From Thalassobacter stenotrophicus (lineage in GTDB: Bacteria; Pseudomonadota; Alphaproteobacteria; Rhodobacterales; Rhodobacteraceae): 64,000 nt of DNA. Position numbers and translations under genes: made by a program. How positions within the stretch are numbered: the first letter of the stretch is position 1; the number at the start of each line of letters is the position of its first letter. The notes below the pieces were generated by a model that worked only from the letters and a program-made list of their open reading frames with translations, was not told where the DNA came from and made no database searches. The stretch spans positions 531,458 to 595,457 of the forward strand of contig NZ_CYRX01000031.1 of assembly GCF_001458315.1 (NCBI RefSeq). Direction: 5' to 3'. Shown here in pieces: positions 29,388 to 38,631 of this stretch.

Positions 29388-30835
29388 TCGGTACCCTGTC
29401 GAGCCTGCGCACGATCGGTCTGATCCTCGTGAGTGCTGCCTTTCTGGCGGGCGGGGTCTCTGTCTGGCTTTGGACCCAGTCGACCGCCAATTGGCGTGAC
29501 CATCAAAGTGCAGCATATATCGCGGGTGTTACGCTTTATGACGCCCTGCAAAACGGGACGGCTCCGCCAGCGGGGGTGACACTTCGGGCGCTCTCCCGCG
29601 AGGATCAAGCCTTTGCAGCGACAGGGCAATTCCGCCAAATAACCGGCACCACATCCGCGTCACGCCTCACGATTATTCCCATTTCTGCCGACATCACCCC
29701 GCAGCGTGTCGGGGCACCTTTGACGCTCGCGATTTTATCCCCTGATATCACCTACAACATTGCTGATCTGCCCAACCGCGACGGCCAGACAGCCGCCGAA
29801 ACAACCGGTGCTGTGACACGCAAATTCGCGTCCTTTTGCAGCGACCCGGTGGTCATTGCAAAACTGGGTGACGCACCTTGGCTGAGCATCGACGGCGCAC
29901 AGGTGTGGGGGTGTGAGGCGAACCCCGCTGACTGGCGGCTCTTGGCGGTGTTGCTGGCGGTTTTGTCGATGGTGACGATGATCACTCTGACGTTGAACCT
30001 GTCGTCAGATTTTACAGCGTTCGCAGATCAATTGCGCAACCGCCGCCGCCTTGGCGGCCCCACGAAATACGATGCAACAGGCCCCCAAGAACTGCGCGAG
30101 ATTGTCAGAGCCGTGAACAGCTATCTTGAGGTTGAGCGCGACCAACTGGCCAGCCGCGCGGCAGTCCTGTCGGGCGTCAGCCACGACCTTGGCACCCCCG
30201 CAACACGCCTGCGGTTACGTGCCGCCCTGATCCCAGACCAAGACCTGCGCCAAAAATTCGAAAACGACATCGACAGCATGACAAACATCATCGAAAGCGT
30301 GCTGACCTACACCAATGCGGAAATGAACGCGGAAGCCCCCCGCAAGCTTTCACTGACCTCGCTCGTGGATGCGATTGTGGCAGATTACCAAGACGTCGGG
30401 CGGCCCGTCATGCTGCAACAAGCCAAAGAGGTGATCGTACATGGCGGACGGTCGATCTTTATGTCGCGTCAAGGCCAAGGCGTCGTGCCGTCTGAAACCG
30501 ACATCATCGTCTTTGCGCGCCCCGTGTCGCTGCAACGCGCAATCACCAACCTGATCGAGAACGCGCTGAAATACGGCCGCCGGGCGCATGTGTCGATCAC
30601 GGCCACCGCCCTGACAGCCACCGTGGTGATTGAGGACGAAGGCACCCAAACATCCGCGCAAGACATCGAAGCCCTGATGGCCCCCTTCCAGAGGGGCGAA
30701 GACACCGCCACCATCGATGGACATGGCTTGGGCCTGACAATCGTTGCAACGATTGCCAAGCTGCACGGTGGTTCACTCGTGTTTGAAGACGTTTCTCGCG
30801 GCGTAGCTGCAAAGCTAGAAATTCAGCGCAACTGA
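29384..30835 (+). CDS. Membrane sensor histidine kinase
   Basis: A 483-residue kinase that partners the preceding regulator. A first membrane helix lies at about residues 8-30, a periplasmic sensor domain at 31-185 with two Cys, and a second helix at 186-205. A HAMP-like linker follows. The dimerisation box is GVSHDLGTPATRLRLR with His267, and the ATP domain has the N box NLIENALKYG and G boxes EDEG and GHGLGLTI. The start is TTG, overlapping the regulator stop (TTGA), typical of coupled pairs. Confidence 0.9.
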   Translation: MIGTLSSLRTIGLILVSAAFLAGGVSVWLWTQSTANWRDHQSAAYIAGVTLYDALQNGTAPPAGVTLRALSREDQAFAATGQFRQITGTTSASRLTIIPISADITPQRVGAPLTLAILSPDITYNIADLPNRDGQTAAETTGAVTRKFASFCSDPVVIAKLGDAPWLSIDGAQVWGCEANPADWRLLAVLLAVLSMVTMITLTLNLSSDFTAFADQLRNRRRLGGPTKYDATGPQELREIVRAVNSYLEVERDQLASRAAVLSGVSHDLGTPATRLRLRAALIPDQDLRQKFENDIDSMTNIIESVLTYTNAEMNAEAPRKLSLTSLVDAIVADYQDVGRPVMLQQAKEVIVHGGRSIFMSRQGQGVVPSETDIIVFARPVSLQRAITNLIENALKYGRRAHVSITATALTATVVIEDEGTQTSAQDIEALMAPFQRGEDTATIDGHGLGLTIVATIAKLHGGSLVFEDVSRGVAAKLEIQRN

Positions 30836-30844
30836 TACCGTCGT

Positions 30845-30879
30845 GATGCGGGCCCAACTTGTGCGGGCCTCATCGCATC
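30845..30879. terminator. Hairpin between convergent kinase and helicase genes
   Basis: GATGCG (30845-30850) pairs with CGCATC (30874-30879), and an inner GGCCC/GGGCC stem lies within, with a small bulge. There is no T-run; it may be a weak bidirectional terminator or an mRNA 3' end. Confidence 0.45.
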
Positions 30880-30905
30880 CGATCGTCACAAACGTCAGCG
30901 CGCAA

Positions 30906-32888
30906 TCACTTGCGCTTTGGCGCTCCTTTTCCCCCCTTGGCGGCTTTCGCCTCGGCGGTGCGGACCCGGTTCTTTTTGCTGTTGGATTTGCCTTTGGGCG
31001 GTGGCGGACCTTTGGGGCCATCACCGCGCGGCTTGTAGCCGCCAGCACCGTCGCCTTCACCGCTGGACTTTGGCTTTCCCTTATAGCCTCCCGCAGCAGC
31101 ACCCGGCTTGTCGGCACGTGCTTTCCAAGGGGCATCAGACGCCTCACCTTTGGGCTTTGCTCCATAAGGCTTAGCGGGCTTGCGATCCTCAGGCTTTGGC
31201 TTGCGCTTGCGTGGCTCGGGTGCGTCGTTCCAATCAACAGGGCGGGTGTCGCCTTTGCGATGTGCGGGCTTTGATTTCGGCGCGCGGTCGGGACGTCCGC
31301 CCTTGAAATCCGGCACATTGGGCGCCTGATCCAAGCGCGTGATCACCTTGGTGCCCTCAACCTTCATGCTCGGCCCAATGGAGGCCAAGAAGCCATCAAC
31401 ACTGGCCTGACGGATCTCAACATAGGACTCATTATCCGCGATGCGGATTGCACCGATATCGTCTTTGCTGACGCCGCCCGCCTTGCAGATCATCGGCAAA
31501 AGATGACGTGGCGATGCATTGTCGTTGCGCCCTTCCGACACAGAGAACCAGACACTTGGCCCAAACGGCGCGCGCGGTTTACGCTCTTCGTGTTGGACCG
31601 CCCCAATGTCTTCGGGTGCGGAATGGCGCGTCTGGTACTGGCGCATATAGGCCGCTGCAATCTGCTCTGCCGAGAACTGCGCAACCAATTTGTCCACGGA
31701 CGGACGCTCACCTTCGGTGATCTCTTGCTGCCAATCGTCCGCTGCCAACATGCGCACTTCGTCACGCTCATACACTTCTGCGGCCGAGGGTGCAGACCCC
31801 CAGTTCGCATTCAGTTTGGCCATCTTCAAAAGCCGCTCGGACTTTTTGCGGGTCGAGGGTACTACAACCAGTGCGCTGACGCCTTTGCGCCCTGCCCGAC
31901 CTGTCCGGCCAGACCGGTGCAACAACGTTTCGTGGTTATTGGGCAGTTCCGCATGAACAACCAAATCCAGCTTGGGCAGGTCGATCCCACGCGCGGCCAC
32001 GTCCGTGGCAACACAAACCCGTGCACGCCCATCGCGCATGGATTGCAGCGCATTAGACCGCTCGCTTTGTGTCAGCTCACCCGACAGGGCCACCACGGCA
32101 AAGCCACGGTTGGACAAGCGGGCCGTCAGGCGTGACACCATCGCGCGCGTGTTACAGAACACAATCGCGTTGGGAGCCTCATAGTACCGCAGAACGTTGA
32201 TCACCGCGTTCTCAGCATCACGCGGGGATACGGACATCGCGCGGTATTCGATATCGGTGTGCTGCTTTTGCTCACCCACAGTAGAAATCCGCTGCGCATC
32301 ATTCTGGTAGGTCGATGCCAAACCAAGGATCGACTTAGGCACGGTCGCTGAGAACAGGAGCGTCTGACGCTCAGATGGGGTTTGCTCTAGGATGAACTCA
32401 AGGTCCTCGCGGAAACCGAGATCCAGCATTTCGTCCGCTTCGTCCAAGACCACAGACCGCACAGTCGTCAGGTCAATGGAGCCGCGCATAATGTGGTCGC
32501 GTAGACGTCCGGGGGTGGCCACAACGATATGAGCACCACGCGCCAAGGCGCGCCGTTCGTCGCGCATGTCCATGCCGCCCACACAGGACGCAAGCGATGC
32601 GCCAGCATCGGCATAAAGCCATCCTAACTCCCGCTTGACCTGCATTGCCAATTCACGGGTCGGTGCAATCACAAGCGCGAGCGGCGTTTCTGCCTGCCCG
32701 AATGTGTCATCCTCGCCCAGCAGTGTTGGCGCGATCGCCAAGCCAAACCCGATGGTTTTGCCCGAACCCGTTTGGGCCGAAACCAATAGATCCCGACCTT
32801 GCATATCCGGCTGGGTGACCGCCTCTTGGACAGGGGTCAAGGTATCGTAGCCCTTGCGGGCCAGCACGTCTGCGATCGTTTTTTTCAA
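30906..32888 (-). CDS. DEAD-box ATP-dependent RNA helicase (DeaD/CsdA-like)
   Basis: RNA helicase of 660 residues for ribosome assembly or mRNA decay. All core motifs are present: Q (TPVQEAV), I (AQTGSGKT), Ia (PTRELA), Ib (TPGR), II (DEAD), III (SAT) and VI (HRSGRTGRAG). A DbpA-like RNA-binding domain covers about residues 440-535 (RHLLPMICKAGGVSKDDIGAIRI). The last 120 residues are a disordered Lys/Gly/Pro-rich tail, as in CsdA. The only start that keeps the N-terminus is a TTG at 32888, following AAAGAG; this makes the start uncertain. Confidence 0.93.
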   Translation of the reverse strand: MKKTIADVLARKGYDTLTPVQEAVTQPDMQGRDLLVSAQTGSGKTIGFGLAIAPTLLGEDDTFGQAETPLALVIAPTRELAMQVKRELGWLYADAGASLASCVGGMDMRDERRALARGAHIVVATPGRLRDHIMRGSIDLTTVRSVVLDEADEMLDLGFREDLEFILEQTPSERQTLLFSATVPKSILGLASTYQNDAQRISTVGEQKQHTDIEYRAMSVSPRDAENAVINVLRYYEAPNAIVFCNTRAMVSRLTARLSNRGFAVVALSGELTQSERSNALQSMRDGRARVCVATDVAARGIDLPKLDLVVHAELPNNHETLLHRSGRTGRAGRKGVSALVVVPSTRKKSERLLKMAKLNANWGSAPSAAEVYERDEVRMLAADDWQQEITEGERPSVDKLVAQFSAEQIAAAYMRQYQTRHSAPEDIGAVQHEERKPRAPFGPSVWFSVSEGRNDNASPRHLLPMICKAGGVSKDDIGAIRIADNESYVEIRQASVDGFLASIGPSMKVEGTKVITRLDQAPNVPDFKGGRPDRAPKSKPAHRKGDTRPVDWNDAPEPRKRKPKPEDRKPAKPYGAKPKGEASDAPWKARADKPGAAAGGYKGKPKSSGEGDGAGGYKPRGDGPKGPPPPKGKSNSKKNRVRTAEAKAAKGGKGAPKRK

Positions 32889-33241
32889 GTCGGAAGCTCT
32901 TTATATAGGGCAAGTGGTATGCGCCGCTGTGTTCACAGGCGTTGCGTCATCCATGGGTGAAGGCCCGGCTCTACCGAATGGGGCGTCTTTTGTATAGGGC
33001 TGGTCTTGGGTCCAAATGCCGCGCGACTGGGTTATTTCGGCGATTTCGACCTGCCGGGTGGACAATTAGCCCCCAAACAGCGCTAAATTTCGAGCCAACC
33101 TGCCGTTACGATACACAAGGCCGTGCGACCCTCAATCGACCGACTACGGCAAAAAGAAGGATGCAGCCCAATTCCCGGCACGCAATTTGCTGTGCCAACG
33201 CACCCATTCGCGCCACAACGCCCACGAGACACCGACACCCG
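32889..33241. other. 353-bp region upstream of the Arm-type gene
   Basis: It is open in the frame of the next gene, but the translation (rich in Arg, Cys and Thr in odd order) does not look like protein. It must hold the helicase promoter (minus strand) and presumably the promoter of the Arm-type/IstB pair. Confidence 0.45.
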
Positions 33242-33772
33242 ATGCCACATTCCCTTCAGAAAAAGCCAAACTGGCGACCCGGCGTTTCGCTGCGTCCGGA
33301 TGTATCTGGTGGCCGTATCTGGGTTCAGAACATCAAGATCGACAACAAACCGCGCATCGTTGAATTGGGCCGATTTCCTGAGATCGGATTGCCCGAGGCA
33401 CGCGCGCGCGCCGAACAAAACAGTCAAAAAGTTGCCTCTGGTGTCAATATTTTATCCACACTGCGCCGCAGTCATGAGCAATATTTGAAACAACAAATCG
33501 CTGAGTTGAATACGCGCCTCAAAAGTGACGATCCTGCGCCAGACGCTGACACCGCGATTGATGTCAGTACACCTGCCGAAGAGCCCCCCGCCACCGCACC
33601 AACATCGCACCCTGCCCTCGTTCGGCGCGCACCCAAGACCGACAGCCCCCCGCCCGCAGTGGCAGCGACCTCAGCCGTGCAAGACACACCTGCTCCAACC
33701 CCACCGCGCCACAAAGTCAAAGCGCCAACGCTCCCGCACGAAAATATCCGCGGTCGAGACTATTTTAGCTAA
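33242..33772 (+). CDS. Arm-type DNA-binding domain protein with an IstA-like tail
   Basis: A 176-residue protein. Residues about 10-65 resemble the Arm DNA-binding domain (DUF4102) of tyrosine integrases: GRIWVQNIKIDNKPRIVELG, then GRFPEIGLPEARARAEQNSQ and VASGVN. No recombinase catalytic domain follows. After a short helix (HEQYLKQQIAELNTRL) there is a Pro/Ala/Thr-rich linker of about 80 residues. The end reads LPHENIRGRDYFS, which resembles the C-terminal tail of IS21-family IstA transposases (from memory). The istB gene follows after 14 bases. No clear ribosome site supports the ATG, so the start is uncertain. This looks like an IstA replaced by another DNA-binding module. Confidence 0.6.
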   Translation: MPHSLQKKPNWRPGVSLRPDVSGGRIWVQNIKIDNKPRIVELGRFPEIGLPEARARAEQNSQKVASGVNILSTLRRSHEQYLKQQIAELNTRLKSDDPAPDADTAIDVSTPAEEPPATAPTSHPALVRRAPKTDSPPPAVAATSAVQDTPAPTPPRHKVKAPTLPHENIRGRDYFS

Positions 33773-33786
33773 AAGGAAGATAAATA

Positions 33787-34509
33787 ATGTCCCTCACCGC
33801 GACACATGACGCCCTGCGTGCGCTCAAACTCGACGGCATGGCAGAAATGTTCAGCGAATTGGCCGAGAACGAAGCCAATCGTCAGGCTGATCCGGTAGAG
33901 TGGATCCGCCTCATGGCCGAGCAAGAGCAGCAGAACCGCGGCGAGCGGCGTTTGCAGTCACGCCTTCGGGCCGCAAAACTGCGCGATGACACCGCGCGGG
34001 TCGATCTGATCGACTATGCGACCAAGCGAAACTTAGATCAGGCGCAACTCAACTCCCTCGCGCAGGGACAATGGATCGCAGAGCATCGCACCGTTCTAAT
34101 CACCGGGCCCTGCGGGGTGGGCAAATCCTACATCGCCTGCGCCTTGGGCCACGAAGCCTGTCGGCAGGACAAAGCGGTCCTCTATTTCCGCATGCCGCAG
34201 TTATTGGCGGAACTCGACAACGCCCATAAGGCCGAGCAGTTTGACCGGGTGTTCAACAAAATCGTGCGTGCGGATGTGCTGATCCTTGATGATTGGGGGC
34301 CAGACATCATGACACCAGCCCAACGTCGCGACCTGATGGAAATCGTTGACGCCCGATATGAACGCAAGGCCACCGTCGTGACCAGCCAACTGCCCGTCGA
34401 CAAATGGTATGACATGATTGCCGATCCGACGCTTGCTGATGCGATCTTGGATCGTTTGGTGCACCGCGCGCACCGGATCGCGATGGACGGCCCATCCATG
34501 CGGAAATAG
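33787..34509 (+). CDS. IstB-like AAA+ ATPase
   Basis: A 240-residue ATPase of the IS21 IstB / DnaC-like group, which in IS21 helps the IstA transposase choose its target. Walker A is GPCGVGKS (residues 107-114), Walker B is VLILDDWG (164-171), and sensor-like TSQLP and the C-terminal HRAHRIAMDGPSMRK are present. The protein is nearly full length and intact. AAAGGAAG lies 7 bases before the ATG. The expected DDE transposase gene istA is absent; the Arm-type gene occupies its place. Confidence 0.88.
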   Translation: MSLTATHDALRALKLDGMAEMFSELAENEANRQADPVEWIRLMAEQEQQNRGERRLQSRLRAAKLRDDTARVDLIDYATKRNLDQAQLNSLAQGQWIAEHRTVLITGPCGVGKSYIACALGHEACRQDKAVLYFRMPQLLAELDNAHKAEQFDRVFNKIVRADVLILDDWGPDIMTPAQRRDLMEIVDARYERKATVVTSQLPVDKWYDMIADPTLADAILDRLVHRAHRIAMDGPSMRK

Positions 34510-34773
34510 CACCACGCGCCCCACAAGGCGTCCCAGGCGCTCTTTAGATACCGCGCACCCTTTCCTTGGTGGCGCCCTTCGATTTCAACCATTTGTTAAC
34601 CAAGGATTGGATAGATGAGAGGCGCGCAACGCATTGAAACAGAACGTCTTCCGCTCCCCGCGACGAAACCTGTGTTCACATGGCCACAGTTCACCTGAAC
34701 TATCTTTTGCAAATTACTGTTCGCAAAGGAAAACCAGTACGTTCGCGTCAGAAACAAAAGGTAGCACCACGTC

Positions 34774-35016
34774 ATGGCATATCACACGAAGAACGGAAGT
34801 GAGTTCGTCGGTTTGCGCGTAAAGCACGGCGGCCGCATGCAAGTTGTCTATGACGCGATCAAAGGGCAGCGCTTGATCCTCGACATCAAGAACAAGCATC
34901 CCAAGGAAAGCGTGATCCACGAAGCGCTTCGCGAGGGTATCGGTTCGAAAAACGTCCTACATGGTGTGATGAGCGCGCTAAATGCTCGCTCCATTGATGT
35001 CGATCTCGCAAGCTAA
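34774..35016 (+). CDS. Hypothetical protein, 80 residues
   Basis: A small soluble protein that I do not recognise. The N-terminal half is beta-rich (FVGLRVKHGGRMQVVYDAIK, RLILDIKN) and the C-terminal half is helical (KESVIHEALREGIG, NVLHGVMSALNAR). Charge and codon use look normal for a real gene. An AAAGGT is present about 12 bases before the ATG, rather far. The upstream 264 bases after istB hold nothing that I can recognise. Confidence 0.55.
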   Translation: MAYHTKNGSEFVGLRVKHGGRMQVVYDAIKGQRLILDIKNKHPKESVIHEALREGIGSKNVLHGVMSALNARSIDVDLAS

Positions 35017-35377
35017 GTCACTTTAGATCACCCAACGAGCCGCAAAAGATTACTTGAGTCCGCGAGTGACCCAAGGTGAGATATCCTCTTGCAAATGATT
35101 TCTCTCAAAATATCAGCCAACATCACACGACACGTTCTCCAATAGATACGTTAGCGCCACCATTACAGTCAGCGGCTTTTACCATCGGCCCCAAGCTAGC
35201 AAAAGAATGACTGCATTGCGGCAAAGATCACAATTAGTACTTTAGTCGCAAACACCCTAACTATTGCGCCAATACCTCCCCCAAAGCGTAATATCTAACC
35301 GTTGCCCGCGCAGATTATATTGTACCTTGGACAAACGATGGCGCATCCCGGGCCATCCTTAGGGATTAGGACGACAA
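35017..35377. other. 361-bp intergenic region
   Basis: No gene or repeat seen. It is A+T-richer than its surroundings and presumably contains the promoter of the NYN-domain gene. Confidence 0.5.
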
Positions 35378-35971
35378 ATGTTTTACAAAGGCGAACGCAT
35401 CGCGGTCTTCATCGACGGCGCAAACTTCTTCTCAGCGGCTAAAGCCCTGAACTTCGAGATCGATTACCGCCTCCTGCGTGAAGAGTTCATGCGTCGCGGC
35501 AAACTGGTTCGGATGTCTTACCACATCGCCCTGCTCGAAAATGATGAGTTCACCACCCTGCGTCCCCTTGTGGACTGGTTGTGCTACAACGGCTACTCCG
35601 TCGCCTCCAAAACGGCGCGTGAATACACGGACCCCCAGGGCCGCCGCAAAGTCAAAAGCAACGTTGCGATCGACATCGCAGTCGCGTCGCTTGAGCTTTC
35701 GCCCCACGTTGACCACATCGTCCTGTTTTCGGGCGATGGCGACCTGCGCCCACTGGTTGAGGAGGCGATCAAACGCACAGGCGTGCGCGTGTCCATTGTC
35801 TCCACCATCCGCAGCCAGCCATCCATGATCTCTGACGAACTGCGCCGCACCGCGGATAACTTCATCGAGTTGGATCAGCTCAAGGCCGTGATTTCACGCC
35901 CAGCGCGTCAGCACACAGCCGCCGAACATGACGAGCCCGAGAACGAGCTCGCCGAAGCCGCTGCGTCATAA
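35378..35971 (+). CDS. NYN-domain (LabA/DUF88-like) protein
   Basis: A 197-residue protein with a PIN-like NYN fold, predicted metal-dependent ribonuclease. Acidic residues expected at the active site are visible: Asp13 in VFIDGANFF, Asp in SNVAIDIAVASLEL, and the GDGD cluster in VLFSGDGDLRPLV. The C-terminal 30 residues are acidic and Ala-rich, probably disordered. An AGGA lies 6 bases before the ATG. A terminator follows. Alphaproteobacterial homologues are common and little studied. Confidence 0.88.
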   Translation: MFYKGERIAVFIDGANFFSAAKALNFEIDYRLLREEFMRRGKLVRMSYHIALLENDEFTTLRPLVDWLCYNGYSVASKTAREYTDPQGRRKVKSNVAIDIAVASLELSPHVDHIVLFSGDGDLRPLVEEAIKRTGVRVSIVSTIRSQPSMISDELRRTADNFIELDQLKAVISRPARQHTAAEHDEPENELAEAAAS

Positions 35972-35996
35972 CCAAATAACAATAATCTAATAAAAC

Positions 35997-36030
35997 TGGG
36001 GCCCTCGCATACCGCTGGGGCCCCTTTTTT
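35997..36030 (+). terminator. Intrinsic terminator after the NYN gene
   Basis: GGGGCC (35998-36003) pairs with GGCCCC (36019-36024) and six Ts follow (36025-36030). Confidence 0.85.
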
Positions 36031-36132
36031 ATGTTGGGTCTGTTTCAGCCGCACCCAACAGCCGGAAGGCCACAAAAAAGGGCTCGGTGCCGATATGGCC
36101 GAGCCCATTTTTACACTGCTATCGGAAGGTGC

Positions 36133-36270
36133 TTAGAAGAACACGCCCCAGATAAACAACGCCCACATCATGATCCCAGCGATCATGGAAAAAGCGAACA
36201 TACGTGCCACCTTGATATCCTCTTGTGCATCACATTCGAAGTCGTGGCTGGCAAAAGCAGTGTCATACAT
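36133..36270 (-). CDS. Small single-span membrane protein, 45 residues
   Basis: It reads MYDTAFASHDFECDAQ, a short linker, then a membrane helix (MFAFSMIAGIMMWALFIWG) and a Phe-Phe end. An AGAGAAAG lies upstream of the ATG. The gene is too short for common ORF cut-offs. The acidic N-terminus and C-terminal helix suggest a C-tail-anchored protein. It follows the receiver-like gene on the same strand (44-base gap) and may be co-transcribed. Confidence 0.6.
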   Translation of the reverse strand: MYDTAFASHDFECDAQEDIKVARMFAFSMIAGIMMWALFIWGVFF

Positions 36271-36314
36271 CTTAGTAACTTTCTCTTAACGTCTGGTAAA
36301 AATTGGTTTGGAAA

Positions 36315-36761
36315 TTAGGCTGCAATGTTTTCGCGATAATGAACGACGCTGTCGCACCATTTGCGGTTGTTCTCGATGGACTCAAACAGTGCCGTTTCAA
36401 GTGAAGCGTGCAGAACAGGGCTGCGCAGCGATACATCACCCAGCAGGCGCCGCGTTGTGTCGAAATCGTTAGTTTCGAAATCACCGGAGACCAAGATGAC
36501 CCGAACGAACGGAAACTCTGTCCGCAGACGGGCCAGCGTGTTGAAGATTTTCACAATGCCACCTAGGCCATCGATATCGACAAACAGGAAATCAAACGTC
36601 GCAGCTGCTTTGGGGGTCTGGGCTGAGAACGCATCGAACGTCATCTCGTCCTGCAAAGGGATACCGCTGACGGCGAGCATTTCCTGCATACGAGCATAGA
36701 GACGGTTGCGTGGACCGATGAAGCCGCACTTGACCTGGATGTCTTTCAAAGCTTTGACCAC
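36315..36761 (-). CDS. Receiver-like hypothetical protein
   Basis: A 148-residue protein. GTG at 36761 is chosen because GGAG lies 6 bases upstream; an in-frame TTG at 36773 would include this site. The fold may resemble a CheY-type receiver: GFIGPRNRLYARMQEML, then FDFLFVDIDGLGG with an Asp at the phospho-acceptor place and VRVILVSGDFET for the next strand. The N-terminal acidic pair and the conserved Lys are not evident, so it may be a pseudo-receiver. It lies beside rpoN; a regulatory role is inference. Confidence 0.6.
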   Translation of the reverse strand: MVKALKDIQVKCGFIGPRNRLYARMQEMLAVSGIPLQDEMTFDAFSAQTPKAAATFDFLFVDIDGLGGIVKIFNTLARLRTEFPFVRVILVSGDFETNDFDTTRRLLGDVSLRSPVLHASLETALFESIENNRKWCDSVVHYRENIAA

Positions 36762-36885
36762 AATAATCTCCAACGCTTGTTGTTACACTCACATTAGGAA
36801 TACGTACGATTCGCGTCTCACTAGCTTCTGGTATCAATTTGTATCTTAGGATACCCGAACATGCTTTTGTGCAATCGCTTGGACA

Positions 36886-38232
36886 CTACAAAACCGAAGC
36901 GATCTTGGCGTGACGCCTACGCTCCGACGAGGACGGGATACGGTCCATCTTGCGGTATTTGGCAACCGTGCGCCGCGCAATGCGAAACCCCTCACCGGTC
37001 AATAGCTGGGTAATCCGGTCATCACTTAGGGGACGTGTGGGCGTCTCACCGCCCACCATTTCACGGATCTTTTCGCGCACAACCCGGGCCGAGGCCCCCT
37101 CATCCGACTGATCGGTATTGATCGCGGTGCTGAAGAACACCTTAAGCGGAAAACACCCCTGTGGCGTTTGCATCATCATAGAGGATGTTACGCGGCTAAT
37201 CGTGCTTTCGTGTACCCCAACAGCATCCGCAATCGCCTTCAACTTGAGCGGCCGCATATGCTGCATCCCATTCTCAAGAAACGCTTTTTGGTATCGCACG
37301 ATTTCTGCGGCGACCTTGATGCTCGTCTCATTGCGCTGCGCGATGGCCCGCCCCAACCAGCGCGCCGTGCCCAGCGATGTGCGCACAAATTCGCGGTCGG
37401 CATCTTCCATCGTTAGTTTACGCACACGGCGCCCCAACGTCTCATCTACCTTGATCACGGGCAGTGTCGCGTTGTTCAATTCAGCCACCCAATCGCCACT
37501 CGCATCCTGGTACGCGCGCAAGTCCGGTGCACGCACGGGCATCACATCCGCCCCGCCCAATCCAAGACCAGGCTTGGGATCCAACCCACGCAGTTGGCGC
37601 AACGCCTGACCCAATTCCTCTTGGGTGCAATTCAACCTACGACGTAACGCACCAAGCTCGCCTGCTTGGATCAATGCGAGATTATCAATCAAGGTGTGTA
37701 GACGCGCAGCCTCCACCGCAGGACCCCGCACTTGCAGCTTGAGGCACTCTGTCAGGTTACGCGCAAACAACCCCGCGGGCTCTGCCTTTTGCAACTGCAT
37801 CAAGACCTGCTCAGCGCGTGCCCAATCGACCCCCATATTGTCGGCGATGGCATCCAGCGGTTCCGTGATCCAACCAGTCGGCTCAAGGTGCGAGGCCAAT
37901 GCGTAGCCGATTGCCCGCGACGCAGCATCTGGTAATAAATCCTCGACCTGACGAAAAATTTGCGCCTGAAACGACTGATCGGACGTGTCCGCAATATGCG
38001 CAATCGGGTCGTAGTCACCGTGGTCGGCCCGCCCCCCACCCATAGCCAAACGCGGCACCGCTTTGGGCGTCTCGACCTCAACAAACGGATTTTCTTCGGC
38101 TACTTTTTCGGCATAGCTCGAGAGCTCGAAGTTATTTAGCAGCAGCAATTTGATCGCCTGCTGAAGCTGCGGCGTAAAAACAAGCGATTGGCGCTGCGTA
38201 ATTTGCGCCTGCATTGATAAATGTAACATCAT
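36886..38232 (-). CDS. rpoN: RNA polymerase sigma-54 factor
   Basis: Sigma factor for -24/-12 promoters opened by AAA+ activators. The 448 residues contain region I (QAQITQRQSLVFTPQLQQAI), a core-binding domain, the helix-turn-helix (VGVHESTISRVTSSMMMQTP) and the RpoN box ARRTVAKYRKM near the C-terminus. A short acidic region II is present. Two ATGs are adjacent; the second (38229) has the better distance to AGGGG. A perfect-core sigma-54 promoter lies 0.94 kb further along, before motA. Rhodobacterales may carry several rpoN copies with separate targets; whether this is the only one is not known. Confidence 0.96.
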   Translation of the reverse strand: MMLHLSMQAQITQRQSLVFTPQLQQAIKLLLLNNFELSSYAEKVAEENPFVEVETPKAVPRLAMGGGRADHGDYDPIAHIADTSDQSFQAQIFRQVEDLLPDAASRAIGYALASHLEPTGWITEPLDAIADNMGVDWARAEQVLMQLQKAEPAGLFARNLTECLKLQVRGPAVEAARLHTLIDNLALIQAGELGALRRRLNCTQEELGQALRQLRGLDPKPGLGLGGADVMPVRAPDLRAYQDASGDWVAELNNATLPVIKVDETLGRRVRKLTMEDADREFVRTSLGTARWLGRAIAQRNETSIKVAAEIVRYQKAFLENGMQHMRPLKLKAIADAVGVHESTISRVTSSMMMQTPQGCFPLKVFFSTAINTDQSDEGASARVVREKIREMVGGETPTRPLSDDRITQLLTGEGFRIARRTVAKYRKMDRIPSSSERRRHAKIASVL

Positions 38233-38361
38233 GAACCCCTAATCGTGGTTAACGTTAGGGTAACAACGCCAAGGCATTGATTGTTTGTATCTTTTGAGAA
38301 TTAGAGCTGTTTTAAGTTAATATATCTCAGTTTACGCATATTACTTGCATGCTAATCCCAA

Positions 38362-38622
38362 GTGGCAATTTCTGACCAATCGGAATGTGGTGCATTGAAA
38401 AAAATCGGTGATCCGACCCCACCTTGTAGACGCTGTATCGCCATACGTTTCTTTATAGGCGCGGTGGTCGGCACTGCGCTTCTAAACCTGCTAAGCCCCC
38501 AAACCTTTGAACTGCTAAAGGGCCAATCCACCCTGACGCTGTCGCTTGGCTTTGTCGGCACCTTGGCCGTCTGTGCGGTTGGCAAGGCGGTTCTTGAACT
38601 GCGCGATGCGCGCGACCGTTAA
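38362..38622 (+). CDS. Hypothetical protein with two membrane segments
   Basis: Up to 86 residues, with helices at about residues 28-47 and 58-77 (TLTLSLGFVGTLAVCAVGKA). A CRRC pair precedes the first helix. The start is uncertain: GTG at 38362 lacks a ribosome site, while TTG at 38395 follows a CGGAA at moderate distance. It is convergent with the DUF1566 gene, 9 bases apart. Confidence 0.45.
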   Translation: MAISDQSECGALKKIGDPTPPCRRCIAIRFFIGAVVGTALLNLLSPQTFELLKGQSTLTLSLGFVGTLAVCAVGKAVLELRDARDR

Positions 38623-38631
38623 CCATCCTCC

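Noticed and set aside
32942..33241. Extension of the Arm-type protein to 276 residues
   Set aside because: The first 100 residues are rich in Arg, Cys and Thr with no family resemblance; homology to the Arm domain starts after 33242.
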